Positions 35,043 through 43,309 of a DNA stretch of 64,000 nucleotides are shown here, one piece after another. Source of the stretch: Azospirillum oryzae (GTDB taxonomy: Bacteria > Pseudomonadota > Alphaproteobacteria > Azospirillales > Azospirillaceae); NCBI RefSeq assembly GCF_900177515.1, contig NZ_FXAK01000005.1:814580-878579 (forward strand), written 5' to 3'. The notes under the pieces were generated by a model. That model did no database searches. It saw nothing but the letters and a program-made list of their open reading frames with translations, and was not told the origin of the DNA. The position numbers and the translations under genes were made by a program. The stretch's first letter is position 1, and the number at the start of each line of letters is the position of its first letter.

Positions 35043-36547
35043 TGCTTGTCCTCTTGGAAGTTTTGTGCGGGGGCGGTGGTCAGGATCGGGCTCTGCAGGC
35101 CGGCAAGCCCGTAGTTCTTGGCCGCCATCGCCATGCCCAGGAAGAACCAGAAGCCGACGCCGGTGACCTTCACCAGCGTGTGTTCGAACACCATGCAGCC
35201 GAGCATCGTCAGCGCCGCCGTCTCGGCACAGCGGGCGAACGGGTCCGGCGGGGCGCCGCCGCGGCGCAGCATCCCGGCCGTCAGCATGATCAGGCCGGCG
35301 ACATAGCCGAACGCGCCGGGCCAGCCCAGCTCATAGGGCACGCGCAGGATGCCGCTGTCGAAATAGGCCATGACGCCCAGCTGTCCGTCCTCGTTGGTCA
35401 GCTTGGTCGCGGTGTCGATGGTGCCGAGCCCGGCGCCGCGCACCTCGGTCAGGGCATAGAACAGGAAGGTGACATAGAACTCCTGCCGGTCCTGATAGCT
35501 GCGGTCGTTCTCCATCGAATTCAGCGTGTCGAACCGGGAGGCGATGGCCTGGTTGACCCTCGGCACGCTCAGAAGCGGCAGGGAGCACAGGACCAGCCCG
35601 ACGCCGACCGCGATCAGGCGCATCCGATGGCGGCCGGGCATGGTCAGCAGCAGCCACGCGAAAGTGAACAGACCGGCCAGCCAGGCCGCGCGCACCAGGC
35701 TGAGCAACAGCGATCCGAGAGCCAGCGCGCCGGCGACTGGCACCATTACACCACGCGCCGCCGGCAGCAGGGCCAGTCCGGTGACCAGCAGGAAGGCCAG
35801 CGGGCCGGAGGAGTTCATCGTGCTGAACACCCGGACCTGCATCGGCAGCGGCATGCCCTGGTTGGTCATCCCGACATTGATGAGCCATCGCGCATCCCAG
35901 GCCGGCATGATGAAATACTGGATCAGGCCATAACCGCCGACCAGCGCCAGCCCCAGGACGAAAGCGCGCAGCACCGCGTCGCGCATCTGCGGGTAGATCG
36001 GCCAGTGCAGGGCGACATAGAGCCCCAGCATAACCGGCACCACCCAGTTCAGCAGTGCGAATGTCGCGGCCGCCACGCCCGCCTGGGAGATTCCATTGAA
36101 GTAGGCGTAGGAGATGCCCAGCATCACCGGCAGAAATCCGAAATAGGCGCGATAGCGCAGCATCGGCAGATATTGCGCGATCACCAGACCGGTCATTGCG
36201 CCGACGGCGAAGGGCGTCACCATGATCGGGCTGATGATGCTCCAGCCCGATTGGTAATCGACCAGCCGGCGCACCTCCGGCGTCAGGAACCACAACCACC
36301 ATGTGAAGGCGGCGAACCGGGCCGGGTCGCGTGTGACCAGCAGCGCACCGACGGCGAGCGCCCCCACCGGAAAGACGATCTCCAGCACGCCGGCCCTGCC
36401 CATCAGGACCGGAACCGCCACCAGGAACCAGAAGACCGGCGCCGCCAGTTTATTCAGGGACGGCAGGCCGCCGGTGGCGTGATGAGGCATGCCGTGATGG
36501 CCCATGCCATGATGGCCATGCTCGAAGCCGGTGGTGGCGAAGGTCAT
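35027..36547 (-). CDS. O-antigen ligase/Wzy-like polysaccharide polymerase, multi-spanning membrane protein
   Basis: This 506-residue protein has about eleven hydrophobic segments and a large periplasmic loop containing SRFDTLNSMENDRSYQDRQE. Its position and size correspond to the long loop of Wzy and WaaL proteins, and FDTLNSM...R resembles the loop seen in exopolysaccharide polymerases. The N-terminal 25 residues are unusually His/Gly-rich (HGHHGMGHHGMPHH), which might bind metal. The ATG overlaps the stop of the GT2 gene and the stop overlaps the next GT4. In a Wzx/Wzy pathway it would join repeat units at the outer side of the inner membrane. Sequence alone does not separate polymerase from ligase. 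Confidence 0.85.
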   Translation of the reverse strand: MTFATTGFEHGHHGMGHHGMPHHATGGLPSLNKLAAPVFWFLVAVPVLMGRAGVLEIVFPVGALAVGALLVTRDPARFAAFTWWLWFLTPEVRRLVDYQSGWSIISPIMVTPFAVGAMTGLVIAQYLPMLRYRAYFGFLPVMLGISYAYFNGISQAGVAAATFALLNWVVPVMLGLYVALHWPIYPQMRDAVLRAFVLGLALVGGYGLIQYFIMPAWDARWLINVGMTNQGMPLPMQVRVFSTMNSSGPLAFLLVTGLALLPAARGVMVPVAGALALGSLLLSLVRAAWLAGLFTFAWLLLTMPGRHRMRLIAVGVGLVLCSLPLLSVPRVNQAIASRFDTLNSMENDRSYQDRQEFYVTFLFYALTEVRGAGLGTIDTATKLTNEDGQLGVMAYFDSGILRVPYELGWPGAFGYVAGLIMLTAGMLRRGGAPPDPFARCAETAALTMLGCMVFEHTLVKVTGVGFWFFLGMAMAAKNYGLAGLQSPILTTAPAQNFQEDKQWTEA

Positions 36548-37569
36548 GCCGCCGTCTCCCGCCAGTGGCGCATTCCCTCCAGCCGGCCGCGCAAGGTGGC
36601 GCGCAGCTTCGCCCCGGCATGGCGGTCGCCGCGTAGCGCCAGCCGCGCCCATTGCGCCAGTCCGGGAAACTCGCAGGTCCCCACCAGCATGGCCCAGGCG
36701 GCGAAGGCGGCGCGGTTGGCCGGGCCGAAATGGGCCATCAGGGCCAGCGTGTCGTTGAAGGTCGCGTTCTCCTGCGCCAGCGGATGGAAGTGGTTCGCGC
36801 CGCGCTGGTCGATGTCGAAGCGCACCGCCGGGAAGTGGTCGACCGCCACCATCGGGTCATAGACCAGCCGCCAGCCCTGACGGGACAGCCGCAGGCAGAA
36901 ATCCACCTCGTTGCGGACCTGGGCGCCGCTGCCGCGCAGCCGGGTGTTCAGCCGCTGGCCGTCGATCGCCGCGCGGCGGAAGCTCCAGTTGGCGCCTTTG
37001 AGCACGTCGACGTCCTGGGCCGGGCCGACGCCCAGATGATGGTTGCCGATGACCCGGCCGAACCATTGCAGCCGGCCGACGACCCGGGCCTCCCCCGTTT
37101 CCGGCACGGTGCCGTGATAGACGTGGTCGCGACCGCCGACGCCGCCGATGCGGGGATCGGTGCGATACCAGGCCTCGATCCTTTCCACCCAGTCGGGATG
37201 GGGAACGGCGTCGTCGTCGGTGATGGCGACGATGTCGCCGCGGGCATGGTCCATGCCGCGGTTGATCGCCGCCACCTGCCCCGGCACGTCGATGCCGGCG
37301 ACCTCGATCGGCAGGGTGGATGCGTAGCGCCGGGCGACCTCTGCGGACTCCGGGTCGGTGTCGCGCACGGTGACGACAACCTGGACCGGCGCCAGCGTCT
37401 GCCGGACCAGACCGTCCAGGCAGCCGGCCAGTTGGTCCGGCCGCCGGTAGGTCGGGATAATCACCGTGACGCCCAACCGCTCGGTGGCATGGGGATCGAT
37501 CGGGACATGGGGGGCGGGGCGGGGCATGCCGGTGGAAATCTTGCCGGTAGGGTTCATGGCGACGCTCAT
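36544..37569 (-). CDS. Glycosyltransferase family 2
   Basis: The 341-residue GT-A enzyme has the N-terminal strand VTVIIPTYRRPDQLAGCLDG, the metal-binding acid cluster ITDDDAVPHPDWVERIEAW and the acceptor-side NEVDFCLRLSRQGWRL, with an aspartate in the position of the catalytic base. It has no membrane segments, so it is a soluble transferase. The start overlaps the upstream GT4 stop by ATGA and the stop overlaps the polymerase start, indicating coupled translation through this part of the operon. Confidence 0.9.
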   Translation of the reverse strand: MSVAMNPTGKISTGMPRPAPHVPIDPHATERLGVTVIIPTYRRPDQLAGCLDGLVRQTLAPVQVVVTVRDTDPESAEVARRYASTLPIEVAGIDVPGQVAAINRGMDHARGDIVAITDDDAVPHPDWVERIEAWYRTDPRIGGVGGRDHVYHGTVPETGEARVVGRLQWFGRVIGNHHLGVGPAQDVDVLKGANWSFRRAAIDGQRLNTRLRGSGAQVRNEVDFCLRLSRQGWRLVYDPMVAVDHFPAVRFDIDQRGANHFHPLAQENATFNDTLALMAHFGPANRAAFAAWAMLVGTCEFPGLAQWARLALRGDRHAGAKLRATLRGRLEGMRHWRETAA

Positions 37570-38723
37570 GCCGGAGCCAGCTCCCGCCCGCGGGCGTCGT
37601 TGGCGGCGGCCCGTGCCGGGGCCAGGGCTGGCTCCTCGCCGTTCACCCAGCTGTCGATGGTCTCGCGCAGCCGTGCCTTGAACACGGAACGGTCAAAGCG
37701 GGCGGCATAGGCCTGGATGACGGTGGGATTGAAGCGGTGTTCCTGCGCCTCGAAACGCTGCACCGCCTCGATCAGCGCTTCCGGCGTCTGATGGTCGAAG
37801 AACAGGCCGGACAGGCCGTCCTTCACCGTCTCGGTTGCGCCGCCGCGGTTCAGGGCGATCACCGGCCGGCCGGCGGCCATCGCCTCCACCGGAACGATGC
37901 CGAAATCCTCGTTGGCGGTGAAGATCAGGGCGCGGCAGGCGGCATACTGCCGGTCCAGCTCCTCGGCGGAACAATGGCCCAGCAACTCCACCGTCGGCCC
38001 GGCCATCTGCTTCAGCCGGCGGTACTCCTCGCCCTCGCCGACCACGACCAGCTTGCGGCCCATGCGGTTGAAGGCTTCGATTGCGACGTCGGCACGCTTG
38101 TAGGACACCAGTTGGCTGACGAACAGGTAGTGATCGCCGGGCGGCTCCGCGGTGGCGAAGCGCCGGGTTTCCACCGGCGGGTTGATGACGGTGGAGTCGC
38201 GGCGGTAGACGCGCCAGATGCGCTTCGCCACCGTCTCGGAATTGGCGATGAAGCGGTCGACCCGCGCCGCCGTCGCCAGATCCCATTGCCGCAGCCGGTG
38301 GATGGCGTAGGGCATCAGCGGCCGGACCATCGGCCCGGCCGAGTGCAGGTAGTCGTGATAGCCGCTCCACACATAGCGCATCGGCGTGTGGCAGTAGCAG
38401 ACATGCAGCGCGTCCGGCCGGGTCAGGACCCCCTTCGCCGGCCCGGATTCGCTGCTGATGACGAGGTCGTAGGCGCTGAGGTCGAGCTGCTCCAGTGCCA
38501 GCGGCATCAGCGGCAGGTATTTCTGATACATCCGGTGGGCCATCGGCAGCCGGTCGATGAAGGTCGTGGTGACCCGGTGGCTGCGGATGACGGGGGAGAT
38601 GCGCTCCGGCCGGTAGACGTGGGTGAAGACGTCGGCTTCTGGATACAGCTCGCACAGGGCTTCGATAACCTTCTCCCCCCCGCGCATCCCGACGAGCCAG
38701 TAATGGACGATCGCGACTTTCAT
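37566..38723 (-). CDS. Glycosyltransferase family 4
   Basis: The 385-residue product begins MKVAIVHYWLVGMRGGEKVI, a form common to GT4 enzymes of Wzx/Wzy exopolysaccharide clusters. The donor domain reads FVSQLVSYKRADVAIEAFNR with the nucleotide site TANEDFGIVPVEAMAAGRPV. CYCHTPMRYVWSGYHDYL is also characteristic. GGAGG lies 8 bases upstream of the start. A gap of 57 bases separates it from the Wzc-like gene, one of the few non-overlapping junctions in the operon. Confidence 0.92.
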   Translation of the reverse strand: MKVAIVHYWLVGMRGGEKVIEALCELYPEADVFTHVYRPERISPVIRSHRVTTTFIDRLPMAHRMYQKYLPLMPLALEQLDLSAYDLVISSESGPAKGVLTRPDALHVCYCHTPMRYVWSGYHDYLHSAGPMVRPLMPYAIHRLRQWDLATAARVDRFIANSETVAKRIWRVYRRDSTVINPPVETRRFATAEPPGDHYLFVSQLVSYKRADVAIEAFNRMGRKLVVVGEGEEYRRLKQMAGPTVELLGHCSAEELDRQYAACRALIFTANEDFGIVPVEAMAAGRPVIALNRGGATETVKDGLSGLFFDHQTPEALIEAVQRFEAQEHRFNPTVIQAYAARFDRSVFKARLRETIDSWVNGEEPALAPARAAANDARGRELAPA

Positions 38724-38780
38724 TGTGGGTCCTCCGGCAAGGGGCAGGCCTTCGACTTCGGCCGAGGGTTTTTTTTAGGC

Positions 38781-41105
38781 TCAGGCGATGCGGCGCAGGC
38801 GGTAGGAACGGCCGCTGGGCGGGCGGGCGCCGTATTCCAGGTTCGCGTGGTCGCGGGCGTTGACCATCGACAGCACCGCGCCGCTGATCCGCCCGCCGAC
38901 CTGCCGCACCTGCTTGATGCCGGCACTGGCAAGGCTGGTGGCGGTGCGCGCCCAGCGCACGACATAGAGGACACGGTCGGCCAGCGGCGCCAGGATCAGC
39001 GCGTCGGACACCGACAGCACCGGCGGCGTGTCGAGGACGACGACGTCGTAGCGCTCGGACAGCTCCACCAGCAGCGACAGCATGGCCTTGGAGCCGAACA
39101 GGATCTGCGGCCGGTCGACCGGCCGGCCGGCGGCGATCACCGCCACCCGGCGGCGGTCGTCGATCTGCACGACCTGATCCAGCGTCGCATCGCCTTCCAG
39201 CAGGTCGGTCAGCCCCTTGGGCGGCCGGGTGCCGCCGAGAAGCCGGTGCACGGCGGGACGGCGGGTGTCGCAGTCGACGATGATGACCCGGCGGCCGGTG
39301 TCGGCCAGGAAAGCGGACAGAGCCACCGCCAGCGTCGTCTTGCCCTCGCCAGCGACCGACGAGGTCAGCATCACCACCTCGCCGCCCTTGACGGTGGCCG
39401 GCTCGGCGCCGGTGCGGACCAGATGCAGCCGTGCGCAAAGCCGCCAGACGGCCTCGGCGAATTCGCCGCCGCCGGTGTTGGAATAGGGATCGCCGTTGGC
39501 GTCGGAGCGGGCGGACCGCTTGATCCGGCCCAGCAGCGGCACGATGCCGACGGCCGGCAGGCCCAGAACCGCCTCCACCTGATGGGAGCTGTAGACGCCG
39601 CGCTGGCTGGCGGTCCGCACCAGCGCGATGCCGGTGGCGATGGCGCCGCAGACCACCGCGGCCAACGCCGCCAGCACGGTCTTGCCCGGCCCGACCGGCC
39701 CCACCGGAACGTCGGCGGTGGACACGATGCGAACGTCGGGCGTCATCTCCAGCGCCTGGAGCACCTGGGTCTCCTTCAGGCGGGTGACGGCGCGGCGATA
39801 GTTGTCGTCGGACGCGTCGGCCTGTCGCTGAAGCTCGCGCAGCTTCACGTCCGCCTGCAGGTTGTCGAAGGATTCCGTGCGCAGGGCCTCCAGCCGGCGG
39901 GAAAGGCTCTGGATCTTGGCGACCTGCTGCTCCACCTCGCCCCGAAGGCTGCGGATCACCCGGTCCACCTCGGTGGCGAGAGCGGCATTCAGTTCGCGCA
40001 GCTCCGCGGCGGGCCGCGCCAGCGCCGGGTGACGGTCGCCATATTGCGCGCGTAGCTCGGCCAACTGGGCGCTCAGTGCCGTCTGACGCTGGCGCAGGCC
40101 GGTGATCAGCGGGTCGCCGCCGATGTCGGCGCCGGTCAGCGATTCGGGGTTGCCGGGCTGAACGGACTGCAGCTGGCGCAGCCGCCCCTGGGCATTGGTC
40201 AGCGCCGTGCGCGCCTCCGCCAACTGGGCGTTCAGGGCCGACATCTCTTCGTTCACCAGCGGAGCATCGCGGCCCTTGGCCATGCCGGTTTCGGCACGCA
40301 TCGCCTCGACGGCGGCACGGCCGGTGCTGGTCATGTCCTGGCGCAGCTCGTCCAATCGGCTCTGCAGCCACTCGCTGGCGTTCTGGGTGGCCTTGCGCTT
40401 CGCCTCCACCTGGATGGCGATGTAGGCGTCGGCGACCGCGTTGGCGGCGCGGGCCGCCAGCTGCGGGTCCTTGGCCTCGACCGCGATGCGGATCGCGCGC
40501 GACTGCACGCCGGGGCTGATGCGCAGGTTCTTCTGGAAGGCGTAGATCAGGCGGGCGGCTTCCTTATCCTCCGCGCTGCCGGTCGGAACGGACGGGCGGG
40601 CGGGCGGTGTCAGCAGGGAGGAGAGCGGTTCGGGAAGGCCGGACGCCACCTCGGTCAGCAAGGCGCGGCCTTCATCGAACAGCGGAGTCAGAAGGCCCGG
40701 CTTGTTGGGAGTTGCGGCATATTCCGGTTCCTGCCCGAGATTCAGCGTCTCCACCACGCGGCGGGCGAGGTCGCGGGACCGCAGGATCTCGACCTCGGTG
40801 TTGACGGTGTCGAGATACATTCCCATCGGTTCCGACACCGAGGGGATGTTGATGACGCGGTTGGTGTGCGGATCGATCACCACCACGGCCGATGCGCTGT
40901 AGAGCGGCGTCATCGAGTTGATCAGCAGCACCGCGGGCAGCCACAGCACCGCGGTCAGCCCCAGGATCAGCCATTTCTGGCGCCACAGCGTCTGTACCAG
41001 CCGGCCCACATTGACCTTGTCGGCGCCCGTTCCGACCGGCGGTGCGACAAAGCCGGAGGGGATACCGGCCGTGCCTGGCGGCAATCGGTGTTCCGGTGCG
41101 TCCAT
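38781..41105 (-). CDS. Wzc-like polysaccharide chain-length determinant/tyrosine autokinase
   Basis: The 774-residue protein combines a Wzz-type domain with two membrane segments (LILGLTAVLWLPAVLLI near residue 45 and a second near 475) flanking a coiled-coil periplasmic region, with a C-terminal BY-kinase. Walker A is SSVAGEGKTTLAVALSAF near 580, Walker A' is VIIVDCDTRRPAVHRLL and Walker B is VVVLDTPPVLSVSDA. The C-terminal tail has only two tyrosines (EYG and SYR) in place of the usual Tyr-rich cluster, so autophosphorylation may be limited. It governs polymer length and export with an outer-membrane channel, which is not in this window. AAGGAG lies upstream of the start. Confidence 0.93.
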   Translation of the reverse strand: MDAPEHRLPPGTAGIPSGFVAPPVGTGADKVNVGRLVQTLWRQKWLILGLTAVLWLPAVLLINSMTPLYSASAVVVIDPHTNRVINIPSVSEPMGMYLDTVNTEVEILRSRDLARRVVETLNLGQEPEYAATPNKPGLLTPLFDEGRALLTEVASGLPEPLSSLLTPPARPSVPTGSAEDKEAARLIYAFQKNLRISPGVQSRAIRIAVEAKDPQLAARAANAVADAYIAIQVEAKRKATQNASEWLQSRLDELRQDMTSTGRAAVEAMRAETGMAKGRDAPLVNEEMSALNAQLAEARTALTNAQGRLRQLQSVQPGNPESLTGADIGGDPLITGLRQRQTALSAQLAELRAQYGDRHPALARPAAELRELNAALATEVDRVIRSLRGEVEQQVAKIQSLSRRLEALRTESFDNLQADVKLRELQRQADASDDNYRRAVTRLKETQVLQALEMTPDVRIVSTADVPVGPVGPGKTVLAALAAVVCGAIATGIALVRTASQRGVYSSHQVEAVLGLPAVGIVPLLGRIKRSARSDANGDPYSNTGGGEFAEAVWRLCARLHLVRTGAEPATVKGGEVVMLTSSVAGEGKTTLAVALSAFLADTGRRVIIVDCDTRRPAVHRLLGGTRPPKGLTDLLEGDATLDQVVQIDDRRRVAVIAAGRPVDRPQILFGSKAMLSLLVELSERYDVVVLDTPPVLSVSDALILAPLADRVLYVVRWARTATSLASAGIKQVRQVGGRISGAVLSMVNARDHANLEYGARPPSGRSYRLRRIA

Positions 41106-41164
41106 AGGCTGAACTCCTTCATCTCGACAAACTGTGCGCGGAGGTGCGATGCGGCCCAATTGGT

Positions 41165-43309
41165 TCAGGCGACCTCTGCCGGGTCGCGGGTGGGCTGGCG
41201 GGGGGCGGAGGCGGCGTCCGGCGCCGGGCCGCCGCGGATCTCCGCTGGCGGCTCCGGACTTGTGGGGATGCCCTGTCCGGTCTTCGCCTCCGCCAGGATG
41301 CGGGCGTAGCGGGCGACGGTGTTGGGCGTGACGTTGACCAGCGCTCCGGTCCCGCCGCCGCCGGCGACCAGCCGGGCGACCTGGAACAGGGCGCGCCCCT
41401 TCTCCAGCACCTCGCCCGGCAGCATCCACAGGATGGAATCGATGTTGGACGCCAGCCAACCCGGCCGCCCGCCGCGGGTCAGCCGGCGTTCGGCCGCCCG
41501 CACCTGCGCGGTGTTGCGGATGGTGTAGAAGGGCGACCAGCCGTCCCAATCGCCGGCGGTGAAGGGCAGGGCCACGAACTCCCCGTCGACCAGCGCCGGT
41601 TCGGCCGAGCCGAAGGCGGCCTTGGTCCACATGTAATCGAATCCGGCGGAGCGGACGGCGGCGGCGACGTCCCGCCGCAGGGGGCCGGGGCGGGCGCTGT
41701 CATAGGGCCGCCACGCCTCGTAGAAGCGGTCGAGCCGGTAGCGGCGCAGCGCATTGCCGATCATGCGCCGGGCGTCCATGGCCGGAGCCCCGGCCCGCGT
41801 CGGCGCCTTGCGGGGGGTGCCCTCCGACACGGCCTCCACGCTGGCGGCCGGGGTTTCCGACGGGCGCGGACGGGGCGAGATGCGCAGGACGGGCCGGCCC
41901 TCCTCCCAATGCAGGCGCTGGGTGCGGCCCGGCACGAGGGGGGAGTCGACCAGCGGCCACCAGCCGCGCGGCATCAGCCCCGGCGGCAGCATGGTCGCCA
42001 TCTCCGCACGGGCGTCGGCCAGCAGCCGGGCCAGCTCGTCGCTTGGCATCTCGCCTTCGGCGCAGACGCCGCGGCCGGTGCTGCCCAGCAGAAGCTCCAC
42101 CCGGCCCAGCACGCCGCCGCGTTCCTCCGGCACCGACAGCAGCGCGAGGTCGGCGGGGCTGGACTGGGTCAGGCTGTCGACGGTGACCACCAGCCCGCAG
42201 CGCAGGCCGGTCGCCGCCACCAGATCGAGGATACGCGGGATGCAGTGCAGTTCGCGGATCATGCCGGACCACAGCACCAGCGTGGTCAGCACCCGCCCTT
42301 CCGCTGCCCAGCGGCGCAGGGTGGCGTCGTCCGGCTCATAGTCGGTGAAGGGGCGCGGCGGCTCCGCAATGCGCAACGGCACGTCGGCCGTGCTGGCGAA
42401 GGGCGGATCGGGATCGACGATCTGCAAACCGCGGCCCAGACGGCCCAGGGCGAAGAAGTCATGATCGTCGAACTGGCGGCCATAGACCGGGTCGGCCCCG
42501 TTGCGGATCAGGTCGGCGGCGCGCTCGATCACGTCGGTCTGCGGCCGGCCGTAGAGCGGCAGCAGACGCTTGGCCGCCGCCAGCGGCAGCTGCGCTGCGA
42601 TCAGGTCGGGATCGCCCAGAAACGTTCCCCGGCCCCAGCCGGCATGGCGGTGGGCCAGCGCGGCGCTGAAGCTGGCATAGCTTTCCCCGGCCACCCTGCC
42701 TTCGACCGCGTCGAGGCCGCCGGGGAAGTGGCGGGCCCGCACCGGGTCGACGCAATGGCCGGTGAAATGGCGGGCGCCCAGCGCCTCCAGCCGCTGCCGC
42801 AGTCCGGCGTCGGCGCCGACATCGATGCCGAGGTAGGGCTTCGCCATCAGTTGCGGGTAGAGGAACGGCGCGGCGACGATGCCGAGCGGGGTCTGCGGCG
42901 CCATGTCCAGCACCGCGACCTCTTCCGGGATCGGCTGCTCCAGCAGGCGGAAGGCGGCCTCATAGAGCGCGGCCGGGTCGGTGCTCCGCAGGGCGCATTC
43001 CCCCCCTGCCTCCACCACCGGCCACAAGGGGGAGGCGGGATCGCCCAGCGCCACGACGCGGTAACGGGTGGTCAGCCACAGCGCGTGGTCCAGGTGCCGG
43101 CCGCCGGCCATCAGGCTGCCGGTCCCGGTCGCCTCGGTGCGGTTGCCATCCTCCCAGCCGCCGAAATGGCGACCGCTGCGCCGCCCATCGTAATAGAGGT
43201 CGAAGGCCCAGCCGGCGCGTTCCGCCGCGGCGGCCAGCACCGGGGCGATGGCGACGCGGTGCGGGTCGGCGCCATGGGCGAGGAAGAGGAGCAGGGGCGG
43301 TTTGGTCAC
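41165..43309 (-). CDS. Large uncharacterised protein of the exopolysaccharide operon
   Basis: I do not recognise this 714-residue protein. Its GTG start overlaps the upstream stop by four bases and gives a natural beginning, PPLLLFLAHGADPHRVAIAP. No signal peptide or membrane segment is seen. The first 300 residues alternate strands and helices like a GT-B glycosyltransferase half (LAHGADPHRVAIAPVLAAAA). A middle part contains VLTTLVLWSGMIRELHCI, and a C-terminal part has FDYMWTKAAFGSAEPAL and DWDGWSPFYTIRNTAQVRAA. The location between the Wzc-like kinase and a glycosyltransferase suggests a modification or transfer step in polymer synthesis. The C-terminal 40 residues are low-complexity Ala/Pro-rich. 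Confidence 0.7.
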   Translation of the reverse strand: MTKPPLLLFLAHGADPHRVAIAPVLAAAAERAGWAFDLYYDGRRSGRHFGGWEDGNRTEATGTGSLMAGGRHLDHALWLTTRYRVVALGDPASPLWPVVEAGGECALRSTDPAALYEAAFRLLEQPIPEEVAVLDMAPQTPLGIVAAPFLYPQLMAKPYLGIDVGADAGLRQRLEALGARHFTGHCVDPVRARHFPGGLDAVEGRVAGESYASFSAALAHRHAGWGRGTFLGDPDLIAAQLPLAAAKRLLPLYGRPQTDVIERAADLIRNGADPVYGRQFDDHDFFALGRLGRGLQIVDPDPPFASTADVPLRIAEPPRPFTDYEPDDATLRRWAAEGRVLTTLVLWSGMIRELHCIPRILDLVAATGLRCGLVVTVDSLTQSSPADLALLSVPEERGGVLGRVELLLGSTGRGVCAEGEMPSDELARLLADARAEMATMLPPGLMPRGWWPLVDSPLVPGRTQRLHWEEGRPVLRISPRPRPSETPAASVEAVSEGTPRKAPTRAGAPAMDARRMIGNALRRYRLDRFYEAWRPYDSARPGPLRRDVAAAVRSAGFDYMWTKAAFGSAEPALVDGEFVALPFTAGDWDGWSPFYTIRNTAQVRAAERRLTRGGRPGWLASNIDSILWMLPGEVLEKGRALFQVARLVAGGGGTGALVNVTPNTVARYARILAEAKTGQGIPTSPEPPAEIRGGPAPDAASAPRQPTRDPAEVA

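Noticed and set aside
38750..38780. T8 run next to a short G/C stem between the Wzc-like and GT4 genes, as a terminator
   Set aside because: Both neighbouring genes are on the minus strand, where the run reads as A8, so it cannot end their transcript. There is no plus-strand gene to terminate.
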